A DNA stretch of 64,000 nt from Bacillus sp. KH172YL63 (GTDB lineage: Bacteria; Bacillota; Bacilli; Bacillales; Bacillaceae_B): positions 3,780,001 through 3,844,000 of the forward strand of contig NZ_AP022842.1 in assembly GCF_011398925.1 (NCBI RefSeq), given 5' to 3'. The position numbers and the translations under genes are program-made. A model generated the notes under the pieces. That model worked only from the letters and a program-made list of their open reading frames with translations, had not been told where the DNA came from and did not search any database. Positions 44,104-52,143 of this stretch are shown piece by piece; the stretch's first letter is position 1; the number at the start of each line of letters is the position of its first letter.

Positions 44104-44452
44104 GATCTAAACTTTTTTTACAAATATAAAGTGATTGTTGAGGTGTGAACATTCTTTCATCTACCTAGTTCATCCCAGTTAGGTGGGTGAAGTAGTGACT
44201 AATAATTTTCGCCACCCAACAACTAATTCTAATTCACTTATTTAAAGTTGTTGGTATTATGCAGTCGTTTTCCCAGAACCCATGAGTAGTAATAAACAGG
44301 ATAGCGAAGATGCAAAACATAGAACACCTTACTCGCGATGGCATATTAAATTATCTCGTTGACCATATTGCGTATACAGACATAATAGTAGGCTGTCGAT
44401 ACTTTCTCGACAGCCTTAAATAATTCAATGGTCTTCCATTTTTGTGTTGATG
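44104..44452. other. Gene-poor stretch with a hairpin
   Basis: A 37-codon frame starts at ATG 44310 (MQNIEHLTRDGILNYLVDHI...) with AGGA upstream, but its end runs through the perfect hairpin GGCTGTCGA/TCGACAGCC (44393-44416), so I do not call it a gene. The hairpin may terminate the minus-strand gene that ends at 44453, though no T run follows it. Confidence 0.4.
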
Positions 44453-44986
44453 CTACCTTTTCTCTCTCTTCTGACTTTCAATATATTTTCTTTCTTCCGT
44501 AGCATTCAACTTAGCCGTCGCCTTCCCCACATTCCCGTCCTGCATCCTCCAGATGGTATTGTGATCACCGACTACACCGGAGAAATCTTCCTCTTTCCAG
44601 CTTGTGAGGATGTCTCGATAAGTTGTTTCATTTTTATAATTGTTGATGTCGAGCTGATTCAGCAAATAATCGATTCGTTCGTCGGTGATCTCAAAGAATG
44701 ACCATTTCTCTTTGGCCTTTACCTTCTGATGACTCATGGCGTGGATATATTGGCGCATGACCGTTTCGGTTAACGGCGTTTTGACTTTTTCACCGAACGG
44801 GTTCCCGTCTTTGCCAGTTTGTGGGGACGGAGTCGTTTCCACACCGGCCGTCGAAACTGTTTCGGTTTGATCCGTCCCTTCATCCACACTTCCCTTATCT
44901 AAGCTCCCGACAGCCACATACACACCCATCGCCGTCAGCAGCAATACACTTCCCAGTATGATCCCGATTGTTTTCTTTCGCAGCAT
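44453..44986 (-). CDS. Membrane-anchored protein, probably DUF6241
   Basis: 177 residues. One N-terminal membrane segment (KTIGIILGSVLLLTAMGVYV), a linker rich in Thr/Ser/Glu, and an external helical domain (PLTETVMRQYIHAMSHQKVK, ERIDYLLNQLDINNYKNE). The domain reads like DUF6241, known only as a Bacillus hypothetical family. The start ATG follows GGGGGAGTTTC; a frame running further upstream lacks support. Confidence 0.65.
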   Translation of the reverse strand: MLRKKTIGIILGSVLLLTAMGVYVAVGSLDKGSVDEGTDQTETVSTAGVETTPSPQTGKDGNPFGEKVKTPLTETVMRQYIHAMSHQKVKAKEKWSFFEITDERIDYLLNQLDINNYKNETTYRDILTSWKEEDFSGVVGDHNTIWRMQDGNVGKATAKLNATEERKYIESQKREKR

Positions 44987-45176
44987 GAAACTCCCCCTGT
45001 TTGTCATCGGATTGGTAGACCCACTTTTTTCTGTAGTACTTTCTTCGCTGTATGAGAATAGATGTCCTTCTATAATTTGTAATTCTATTACCATATTTTA
45101 TCTATCTCAGTTTTTCTTTTCGGCAAGGCAGGAGGTGATGGCATGCGTTTGAAGTACCTTTTTTCTATATAAGGAC

Positions 45177-45216
45177 AAAAAAACGCCCCGCCATCACCGG
45201 CAGGACGTTCTCCCTT
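45177..45216 (-). terminator. Intrinsic terminator of the LysM/NlpC gene
   Basis: Minus strand GAACGTCCTGCC pairs with GGCGGGGCGTT, followed by TTTTTTG. Confidence 0.8.
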
Positions 45217-45219
45217 ACT

Positions 45220-46128
45220 TTAAAACCTCTTATACCCCACAAACTTCGGATTCCAATACGAATTGCTCAGCTTCGAAACCACCACACCGCTGTCAGAAGC
45301 GTGAATGAATTCCCCGTTCCCAACGTAGATCCCCATATGGCTGATCCCGGCTTTGTACGTATTTTCAAAGAATACGAGGTCGCCTGCTTTCGGGCTCGTG
45401 ACGAAGGATGATTTGTTGTAATAGCCTTCAGTATTCGTACGGGCAATCGATTGTCCCGCCTGGTTGAACACGTAGTAGATAAATCCGCTGCAGTCGAAGC
45501 CGGACGGCGTTGTGCCTCCCCATGCGTATGGTGTGCCTACGTATTTCTTCGCGATATCGACGACGTTTGAAGACGTCTCAGAACCGCCGGACGCCCCCTG
45601 GATGGACAGCTTTTGTCCGACATAGATTGTAGTCGAACTCAGGTTGTTCCAGTTTATGATGTTTGATACGCTCACACCGTAGCGGACGCCGATGGCGGAT
45701 AGCGTGTCTCCAGATTGGACCGTGTATGTAGTCGATGTTGCCGGCGGCGGGGTACTTGTCCCCCCTGCAGACACGATTAACGTCTGTCCCGGATAGATCA
45801 CGTCACTTTTAAGATTATTCCACGATTTCAGCTCAGAAACATACACATCGAATTTGGCACCGATCTTTGACAGGTAATCACCGGACTGGACGGTATATGT
45901 TTTCCCTGTAGAGCTTGGCGCAGACACTTCCAGCACCTGGTTCACGTAGATCGTATCAGACGTCAGTTTGTTCCAGCTCTTAAGGTTTGAAACGGTTGTA
46001 TTATATTTATTAGCAATCACCGAAAGGGAATCCCCCGATTGTACACGGTAGGAAGCCGCTTCCGTTGAGTTGGCAGCCATGCTCGAAAGTAGCGCAGCAG
46101 TTGTAAAGGCAATAATGGTTTTCTTCAA
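45220..46128 (-). CDS. LysM and NlpC/P60 D,L-endopeptidase
   Basis: 302 residues, secreted. A signal peptide (MKKTIIAFTTAALLSS, cut near STEAA) is followed by three LysM domains (YRVQSGDSLSVIANKYN, YTVQSGDYLSKIGAKFD, YTVQSGDTLSAIGVRYG) and a C-terminal NlpC/P60 domain with catalytic Cys in FDCSGFIYYVF and His in SHMGIYVGNGEF. This is the LytE/LytF/CwlS layout; such enzymes cleave the peptidoglycan peptide stem during growth or separation. A TTG start is preferred, with AAGGAG nine bases upstream; ATGs upstream would extend the signal peptide. Confidence 0.93.
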   Translation of the reverse strand: MKKTIIAFTTAALLSSMAANSTEAASYRVQSGDSLSVIANKYNTTVSNLKSWNKLTSDTIYVNQVLEVSAPSSTGKTYTVQSGDYLSKIGAKFDVYVSELKSWNNLKSDVIYPGQTLIVSAGGTSTPPPATSTTYTVQSGDTLSAIGVRYGVSVSNIINWNNLSSTTIYVGQKLSIQGASGGSETSSNVVDIAKKYVGTPYAWGGTTPSGFDCSGFIYYVFNQAGQSIARTNTEGYYNKSSFVTSPKAGDLVFFENTYKAGISHMGIYVGNGEFIHASDSGVVVSKLSNSYWNPKFVGYKRF

Positions 46129-46285
46129 AAAAAATGTCTCCTTCATCCAAAATGTCTGTTGCCCATCCATTATGGCCGAAGGAGACTTATAGTTTAATAG
46201 GCTAAATTTCTTATATAAAGAAAAATCAGGAATAAACCCCAGTATTATAAGGTTTGGTACTTTATGGCTGTATTTCCAATACTCA

Positions 46286-47704
46286 TTATAGTGGGAATGC
46301 TAATATAAAAATCGTTCCTGAAGAGGAGCTTTCCTTTAAGTACAGGTCCCCTCCCTGTGCGTTTGCAAGCATTTTGCTGAAAGGCAGCCCAAGGCCCAGC
46401 CCCCTTACTCTCAATTTCTTCTCTTCCCCTCTGTAGAAACGTTCGAAAATGAGTGCCTGTTCGTTTTCAGGAATCCCGCTGCCGGTATCCTGCACTTTGA
46501 TCAAGATATTGGTTTCTATTTGTTGAAGGCTGATAGAGAGAGTGCCGCCACCTTTGGAAAGTGCCTGCCTGCCGTTATTCAACAGGTTGATGAGAATCTG
46601 CTCAATCCGCAGCGGGTCGACCTCCGCTTCCACGTCTTCTAATTCCAGGGTTAAATCAAACGTTTTATCCACCTGGGTGTTCGCCCATTGTCTCGCGATA
46701 TCCTCAAGGAGTTCATTTACACTGACCCGCTCTTTCCGGATCGGGATCGCCCCTGCTGAAAACGAGTTGAAATCAAGCAGGTCGCCGATCATCCGCTGAA
46801 GCCGGTGGATTTCTTTTAAAGAGATGTCAAGGAATTCTCTCGCCTCGTTCCCGTCCACGACTTCATCTTTCACTGCCTGGATGAGGCCGCTGATCGAGGT
46901 CACCGGTGTCTTCAGGTCATGGGTGACGCCGGCCAGCAGCTCTGAACGAAGCTTCTCAAGATGCTGGAGCTTGACGGCCATCTGCTGGAAGGAGTCGGTG
47001 AGCTCGTGGATTTCCTTTTCCTTCGCCTCCTGCTTGAGACTGATGTCATAGTTTCCGTCGCTGACGAGCCTCGCAGCCTGTACCACTTCCTTGATTGGGG
47101 CAGACAGTTTACGGGAGAGGTAATAGATGACGAGCCAGCCGAGAAGGGCAAGGCTTACGAGCATGATGGCGAGCAGGCGATACTCCTGATTCACCTCGGC
47201 CAGATTCTCCTCCAGCGTGACCATCACCACATAGCCGAGCACTTCCTCCCCTGACCTGATCGGTTCACTGATGGCATAGGCCTTCTGAACTCGATCCCCG
47301 TCCAGTTCAATTTCCACTTCCCTGCTTTTATAAAAAGAAGGAGGAAGCTGTTGGACAGGGGGCTGCCGTTTCTTCGGACCCCTGAAATGATCCTTATCAG
47401 ACAGGACCCGCCCTTCCGTATCAATCACATAGGTTAACGGGGGTTCTTCCAGATGAAGGAACTTACTTCTTTCTTCGACGACTTCCTTTAAGACGGCAGG
47501 GATGACAATCCGTCCGTCAGTGGTGACGATCCGGTCTGCCACTTCCTGGGCGACCACATGGGTCAGGTTCAACCTGTTGTCGATCGTCGTCTTCCGGATC
47601 CAAAGGGCAGAAATCACAGCAATGATCAGAAGGCCGAGTAGGAGGGTGATCAGGTACCGGGTCGTCCAGTAGCGGAGAAGTGACGGCTTATGCTTCGTAA
47701 ACAC
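46286..47704 (-). CDS. Two-component sensor histidine kinase
   Basis: 472 residues from a GTG start that overlaps the response-regulator end by 17 bases. Membrane segments at about 17-37 and 183-204 flank an external sensor domain. HAMP (SRKLSAPIKEVVQAARLV), H box LLAGVTHDLKTPVTSISGLI, N box LINLLNNGRQAL, G1 VQDTGSGIPE, F box FERFYRGEE and G2 RGLGLGLPFSK are present. Longer readings upstream overlap the regulator gene in another frame and are rejected. Confidence 0.93.
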   Translation of the reverse strand: MFTKHKPSLLRYWTTRYLITLLLGLLIIAVISALWIRKTTIDNRLNLTHVVAQEVADRIVTTDGRIVIPAVLKEVVEERSKFLHLEEPPLTYVIDTEGRVLSDKDHFRGPKKRQPPVQQLPPSFYKSREVEIELDGDRVQKAYAISEPIRSGEEVLGYVVMVTLEENLAEVNQEYRLLAIMLVSLALLGWLVIYYLSRKLSAPIKEVVQAARLVSDGNYDISLKQEAKEKEIHELTDSFQQMAVKLQHLEKLRSELLAGVTHDLKTPVTSISGLIQAVKDEVVDGNEAREFLDISLKEIHRLQRMIGDLLDFNSFSAGAIPIRKERVSVNELLEDIARQWANTQVDKTFDLTLELEDVEAEVDPLRIEQILINLLNNGRQALSKGGGTLSISLQQIETNILIKVQDTGSGIPENEQALIFERFYRGEEKKLRVRGLGLGLPFSKMLANAQGGDLYLKESSSSGTIFILAFPL

Positions 47705-48374
47705 TGAACTGATACCCCATTCCCCGCAGCGTCCTGATTTCCCCCTGCTCGCTTGACCAGCCCCCGAGTGCCTTCCTGATCCGCTTGATTGCAAGATCGA
47801 CGGCCCGGTCACTTCCCTCATAATCCATCCCCCATACGTTTTCAATCAGCTGTTCCCTGGTGAAGGTCTGGTTTGGATGATTGGCAAGGAAAAGAAACAG
47901 AGATAAATCTTTCGGCGTGAACGTCACCTCTTCTCCGCTTAGGTGGACAGTATGCGATTGCAGATTGATTTTCAAGGAGCCGTATTGCTTTATATCTCCT
48001 GTTTGCAGAAGTGTCCGGGATCTTCTCAGCACCGCCTGCACCCTTGCGACGACTTCCTCTCCGATAAAGGGCTTGGTGATGTAATCATCGGCACCTGAGG
48101 TGAGGCCTTTGAGGCGGTAATCCACGTCGCCAAGGGCCGTCAGCATGATGACCGGTGTCGTGCTGTCTTTGCGGAGGGCTTCAAGGACCGACCAGCCGTC
48201 CCCATCGGGAAGCATGACGTCAAGCAGGATCAGGTCCGGGTTGTGGGCGGAAAATGCCTGCAGTGCTTCACTGCCGGAGTAGGACTGAATCGTGGTGAAT
48301 CCGTTTTTATCTAAATAGGCTTTCAAGACGCGTGATATCGTCATTTCATCTTCAACAATCAATATGGTTTTCAT
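47688..48374 (-). CDS. OmpR/PhoB-type response regulator
   Basis: 228 residues. Receiver domain MKTILIVEDEMTISRV with acidic pair, phosphoacceptor Asp in DLILLDVMLPDGDG, Thr in VIMLTALG and Lys in ITKPF. The C-terminal winged helix has GEEVTFTPKDLSLFLFL, REQLIENVWGMDYEGSDRAV and TLRGMGYQF. The start follows ATAGGAGGAATCCCG. A pair of 11-bp-spaced direct repeats upstream of the neighbouring repeat-protein gene is a candidate target. Confidence 0.95.
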   Translation of the reverse strand: MKTILIVEDEMTISRVLKAYLDKNGFTTIQSYSGSEALQAFSAHNPDLILLDVMLPDGDGWSVLEALRKDSTTPVIMLTALGDVDYRLKGLTSGADDYITKPFIGEEVVARVQAVLRRSRTLLQTGDIKQYGSLKINLQSHTVHLSGEEVTFTPKDLSLFLFLANHPNQTFTREQLIENVWGMDYEGSDRAVDLAIKRIRKALGGWSSEQGEIRTLRGMGYQFSVYEA

Positions 48375-48489
48375 CGGGATTCCTCCTATAGGTGAATTAT
48401 AAAGGAAATGGAGGGGTTCCGGGGGAATTTCATGCAAATGGAGAGTGCCGCCGGAAGGCACTCTCCTATATCATAAGGGGGTGGGGTTG

Positions 48490-49410
48490 TTACAGTGCTA
48501 CATCTTCAACAGTTGTGTTTTCTTCCTGCGCATCTGATTGCTCATCGCTTTGCTTGAAGCCTTTAAAATGTCCTCCACGGTGAGGTTTCTGCGGCGGTTT
48601 CACACCGAGCTCCTCAAGTTGCGTCCGTGCTTCTTCACGGGTGAGCGTGCCATCGATCACTTTCTTCAGGATCTCCTGGGCTTTTGCTTTCGTATCGGCA
48701 TCCAGCCCTTCAAAAGGATCAGGCATTTGGTCAAGGTCCATTGGGACTCCCAGTTCATCAAGCTGTGCCTGCGCTTCCTCTTCCGTGATCAACCCTGCTG
48801 CGTATTGGTCACGGATATCGTGGGTTTTCTGGTGGGTCTCCTCATCCATTCCCATTCGATCACCTTTCCGGAATGGCTGGTCGATTCCCAGCTCTTCTAA
48901 TTGTGCCTGCGCCTCTTCTTCAGTGAGCTCTCCTGCTTCTACTTGGGCACGGATCTCATCAAGCTTCTGACGGGTTTCTTCATCTAATGGCTCATGACCA
49001 CGATGTTTCCGGGGCGTGATGCCGAGCTCGTCTAACTTCGCCTTAGCTTCATCTTCCGTCAGCTCTCCCGCTTCCACCTGGCTGCGGATGTCATCCAGCT
49101 GTTGGCGTGTCTCTTCGTCTAACTGCTCACCATGGTGCCCGCCCCGTTTTCCAAAGTGCTTCAAACCGAGCGCTTCCATTTGATCATGGGCTTCTTCCTT
49201 CGTGAGCGTTCCTGCTTCTACCTGTTCTTTGATCGCTTCTATTTTTGCTTTGGTCTCATCATCAAGTTTGCTCCACGGAGACTGTTCCTCTACGCTTGAT
49301 TCCGCCTGGGCTTTCGTTGTATCATCCTGTGCCGCTGCGTACGCAGTCGGTGCCGCGATCCCAATCGCTAATGCACCTGCGATGAACTTCGTCGAAAATA
49401 CGTTTAACAT
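48490..49410 (-). CDS. Secreted five-repeat acidic protein
   Basis: 306 residues. Signal peptide (FSTKFIAGALAIGIAAPTAYA). Five tandem units of about 35-50 residues follow, each with the pattern D-[DE]-x-T-[KR]-x-K-x-x-x-I-x-x-Q-x-x-A-G-x-L-T-x-E-E-A-x-x-Q-L-x-x-L-G-[IV] (for example LDEIRAQVEAGELTEEEA), separated by His/Gly/Lys-rich linkers such as KHFGKRGGHHG. No enzyme motif. The His-rich linkers could bind metal; that is inference. It lies directly upstream of the two-component genes on the same strand and ends 115 bases before them. The start follows GGAGGTAGAAAAC. Confidence 0.8.
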   Translation of the reverse strand: MLNVFSTKFIAGALAIGIAAPTAYAAAQDDTTKAQAESSVEEQSPWSKLDDETKAKIEAIKEQVEAGTLTKEEAHDQMEALGLKHFGKRGGHHGEQLDEETRQQLDDIRSQVEAGELTEDEAKAKLDELGITPRKHRGHEPLDEETRQKLDEIRAQVEAGELTEEEAQAQLEELGIDQPFRKGDRMGMDEETHQKTHDIRDQYAAGLITEEEAQAQLDELGVPMDLDQMPDPFEGLDADTKAKAQEILKKVIDGTLTREEARTQLEELGVKPPQKPHRGGHFKGFKQSDEQSDAQEENTTVEDVAL

Positions 49411-49450
49411 GTTTTCTACCTCCAACTGTTTGGTTTGTCTTACAGTTGTT

Positions 49451-49486
49451 ATCATAATGGGCGAATGTGTCAGGTAAATGTCAGGT
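49451..49486 (-). promoter_or_regulatory. Promoter with response-regulator-type direct repeats
   Basis: TGTCAGGT occurs at 49468-49475 and 49479-49486, a period of 11 bases (minus strand ACCTGACA-TTT-ACCTGACA). A TATGAT -10 box lies on the minus strand at 49451-49456, and the repeats cover the -35 position. OmpR/PhoB regulators bind such repeats. The site is about 60 bases upstream of the repeat-protein start. Confidence 0.6.
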
Positions 49487-49805
49487 GGTTTTTTTGCATT
49501 GTACTTTTTTATTTTGTAAACTTTCTCTGCTTCAATGTGAGGGATTCTATCTAGGAATTTGAATTTCATCACTTGATTTATTCATCCTTCGTACATCGGG
49601 CATTTAGAAGAAGTACACACTTAAAAGTGCGAATGGCAAGTTAGCAAAACAAAGAGGATAATCGGAACCGGCGTTCAAATCTAAATTAAATGTTTAAAAT
49701 CGAGTGGGTTCAGATTTTTTTGAAGGTCATAGTAGTACCCCAATCATTTTTTCAATAACTTTGATTTTTTGTCTAAAAAAGGTTTACACAGTGAAGATTA
49801 GGTAA

Positions 49806-49825
49806 TTTTACATATAAGTGTAAAA
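49806..49825 (+). promoter_or_regulatory. Inverted repeat TTTTACA-N6-TGTAAAA
   Basis: A perfect 7-bp inverted repeat ends six bases before the ribosome site of the small membrane protein gene, at a position where a repressor could act. No regulator can be named. Confidence 0.5.
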
Positions 49826-49841
49826 TATTAGGAGGGATACT

Positions 49842-50093
49842 TTGGAAGCTTTGATGTATGTGTTCAATATTCTGATTGCCGTGTATTTGTTTATCGATGC
49901 CCCTAAGCATCATAAAAACAAGTGGACGTGGGCGATTCTCGGAATTCTGTTTAGCTTTATCACACTGGGGATCTACTGGATCAAGACAGGTAAGAAAGTA
50001 TTGGGCTGGGTCATCCTGATCGCCTCAACCCTATGGATCATCCTTGGGATCCTCGGCGTCGTGGCACTTGGTGTGTTAAAGGCCGTTCAATAA
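49842..50093 (+). CDS. Small membrane protein (83 residues)
   Basis: A TTG start with AGGAGGGATACT before it, then two or three hydrophobic segments (MYVFNILIAVYLFIDA, WAILGILFSFITLGIYWI, LGWVILIASTLWIILGILGV). No domain is recognised. It has its own terminator and lies upstream of treP, which is separately regulated. Confidence 0.65.
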   Translation: MEALMYVFNILIAVYLFIDAPKHHKNKWTWAILGILFSFITLGIYWIKTGKKVLGWVILIASTLWIILGILGVVALGVLKAVQ

Positions 50094-50107
50094 TGTTTGT
50101 GTGCAGG

Positions 50108-50137
50108 GAAGGTGCTGTGTGGCACCTTCTTTTTACG
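50108..50137 (+). terminator. Intrinsic terminator of the small membrane protein gene
   Basis: GAAGGTGC-TGTGTG-GCACCTTC followed by TTTTT. Confidence 0.88.
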
Positions 50138-50140
50138 TTT

Positions 50141-50155
50141 ATGAAAGCGAATCCA
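50141..50155 (+). promoter_or_regulatory. Catabolite-response element (cre) of treP
   Basis: ATGAAAGCGAATCCA fits all fixed positions of the CcpA site WTGNAANCGNWNNCW. It is 10 bases upstream of the -35 box. Two near matches (50231-50245 and 50328-50342) lie in the leader. Confidence 0.75.
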
Positions 50156-50164
50156 AATTTCCCG

Positions 50165-50216
50165 TTGACAACTTGTATATACATGAATACAATGTAAATA
50201 TATCTTGTATATACAA
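50165..50216 (+). promoter_or_regulatory. treP promoter with two TreR operators
   Basis: -35 TTGACA (50165-50170), 17 bases, -10 TACAAT (50188-50193). TreR-type operators TTGTATATACAT (50173-50184, inside the spacer) and TTGTATATACAA (50205-50216) match the B. subtilis trehalose operator. Repressor binding here would block the promoter; trehalose-6-phosphate is the known inducer. Confidence 0.85.
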
Positions 50217-50373
50217 CCCCGCACCGAAAAATGAAAGCGTTTCGTTCTTTAGGTGTTTTTCACTAAAGCATAGCGAGAAACGTTTTTCACATACTAAATA
50301 GGGGAATTCCATTAATAGAAATGAAAGCGGGTACAAGGGAGCCTGTCTCCCCCAATCCAAAGGAGGGAATCAC

Positions 50374-51789
50374 ATGAGCGTGAAACGTGAAGACGTGCTG
50401 GAGATCATTGAAGCGATCGGCGGCAAGGATAATATCCGGACGGCCACCCATTGCGTGACTCGTCTGCGGCTTGTGCTGAATGATGAGAAAAAGGTTGATA
50501 AAGAAAGATTAGAGGCAATCGATATCGTGAAGGGATCGTTCTCTTCCAACGGACAATTCCAGGTTGTCATCGGACAAGGCCTTGTGAATAAAGCGTATCA
50601 AATTCTGGCTGATGAGACGGGGATCGAATCAGCTTCGAAGCAGGATGTGAAGGATGCCGCAACACAGAATCTAAATCCACTGCAGCGTGCGATCAAAGTG
50701 CTGGCGGATATCTTCATTCCAATCCTGCCGGCGATCGTAACGGCCGGTTTGCTGATGGGTCTGAATAATATCCTGACCGGACCTGATATCTTTTACGATG
50801 GAAAATCAGTGATTGATGTACACCCTCAATGGGCAGATTTAACGAGCATCATCAACTTGATCGCAAATACCGCCTTCGTGTTCTTGCCGGGACTCATCGG
50901 TTGGTCGGCGGTTAAACGGTTCGGCGGCAGCCCGCTCCTGGGTATCGTCCTCGGTCTGATGCTTGTGCATCCTGACTTGCTTAACGCATGGGCGTACGGT
51001 TCAGCCGACGAAATACCGAAGTGGAACCTGTTCGGACTTGAAATCGACAAAATCGGATATCAAGGACAAGTCTTACCGATTCTTTTTGCTTCATTATTGT
51101 TAGCGAAAATCGAAAAGTTCCTTGATAAGCGTGTACATGATTCAATCAAATTACTTGTTGTTGCGCCTGTCGCGTTATTGACCACCGGCTTTGCAGCGTT
51201 CATCCTGATCGGACCTGTGACCTTCTTCATCGGAAACGTTCTGACAGACAGCGTGGTGTGGGTGTTTGACCATGTATCCTGGTTAGGCGGACTCCTGTAC
51301 GGCGGATTGTATGCCGTCATGGTCATCACCGGTATGCACCATACGTTCCTGGCAGTCGATTTGCAGCTTGTATCAAACGCAGGCGGAACATTCCTGTGGC
51401 CGATCCTTGCTCTATCCAATATCGCACAGGGATCTGCAGCCCTTGCCATGATGTTTATCGCGAAGAAAGAAAACGAAAAATTGCGCGGACTTGCAGGAAC
51501 ATCTGCACTCTCTGCCTATCTTGGTATCACAGAGCCTGCGATGTTCGGGGTTAACTTGCGGTACAAATATCCGTTCATCTCAGCCCTGATCGGATCTGCG
51601 ATCGGCGGTGTGCTGCTTGCCATGACGGGCACGAAAGCATTCTCCATCGGTGTCGGCGGGCTTCCTGGTATCCTGTCCATTCAATCAGAATACTGGGTGC
51701 CATTCGCAATCGGCATGCTCATCGCCTTCGTCGTACCATTCGTCCTCACGATGATCTGGTCCAAATTCAGCAAGAACGACGCAATCTAA
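50374..51789 (+). CDS. treP: Trehalose-specific PTS enzyme IIBC
   Basis: 471 residues. The IIB domain (about 1-85) has the phosphorylated Cys in ATHCVTRLRLVLND. The IIC domain has ten or so membrane segments with the substrate-region motifs GMHHTFLAVDLQLV and LGITEPAMFGVNLRYKYPF. It takes up trehalose and phosphorylates it to trehalose-6-phosphate. The ribosome site is AAAGGAGGGAATCAC. There is no fused IIA; a general IIA-Glc must serve. Confidence 0.95.
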   Translation: MSVKREDVLEIIEAIGGKDNIRTATHCVTRLRLVLNDEKKVDKERLEAIDIVKGSFSSNGQFQVVIGQGLVNKAYQILADETGIESASKQDVKDAATQNLNPLQRAIKVLADIFIPILPAIVTAGLLMGLNNILTGPDIFYDGKSVIDVHPQWADLTSIINLIANTAFVFLPGLIGWSAVKRFGGSPLLGIVLGLMLVHPDLLNAWAYGSADEIPKWNLFGLEIDKIGYQGQVLPILFASLLLAKIEKFLDKRVHDSIKLLVVAPVALLTTGFAAFILIGPVTFFIGNVLTDSVVWVFDHVSWLGGLLYGGLYAVMVITGMHHTFLAVDLQLVSNAGGTFLWPILALSNIAQGSAALAMMFIAKKENEKLRGLAGTSALSAYLGITEPAMFGVNLRYKYPFISALIGSAIGGVLLAMTGTKAFSIGVGGLPGILSIQSEYWVPFAIGMLIAFVVPFVLTMIWSKFSKNDAI

Positions 51790-51813
51790 CTGATTATGAA
51801 ATAGAGATAACAG

Positions 51814-51842
51814 TTGTATGAACTTGTATATACAAATACAAT
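51814..51842 (+). promoter_or_regulatory. Second TreR-controlled promoter upstream of treA
   Basis: -35 TTGTAT (51814-51819), 17 bases, -10 TACAAT (51837-51842), with a perfect TreR operator TTGTATATACAA (51824-51835) inside the spacer. treA therefore appears to have its own trehalose-controlled promoter besides readthrough from treP. Confidence 0.75.
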
Positions 51843-51923
51843 ATAGGGGACAAATTCATTCAAACCACTCACCTCTTCAAGGTCTGTGCACGGAGGATTT
51901 GTTCCCTTTCTTTTTGGGGGACC

Positions 51924-52022
51924 TTTTTGAGGGACGGACCTTCATTTCTGCTGTTTTTGAAGCAACCTTTCTTATGAAATAAGGGTTTCTCCAGTAGCAT
52001 GGAAGGTCCGTCCCTCAAAAAA
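51924..52022. repeat. Inverted repeat in the treA leader (GAGGGACGGACCTTC arms)
   Basis: TTTTTGAGGGACGGACCTTC (51924-51943) and its exact complement (52002-52021) enclose about 58 bases. The right arm plus its A/T flank would form a very long hairpin in the mRNA. A related GAGGTCCGTCCCTC sits at 52099-52112. The 18-mer GAGGGACGGACCTTCATT also occurs at 34501-34518. Confidence 0.85.
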
Positions 52023-52143
52023 CAACAGACCTAAAACAGCAAACAGCATAATTGTAAGTGTTTATAATCAATTTATTTGGCGGATGAAAAGGAAATGCGA
52101 GGTCCGTCCCTCGCGGAAAATGATGGAAGGATGGTGCTTGAGG

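Noticed and set aside
44310..44423. 37-codon gene downstream of trhO
   Set aside because: Its 3' third coincides with a perfect hairpin, and I see no family; kept only as a remark.
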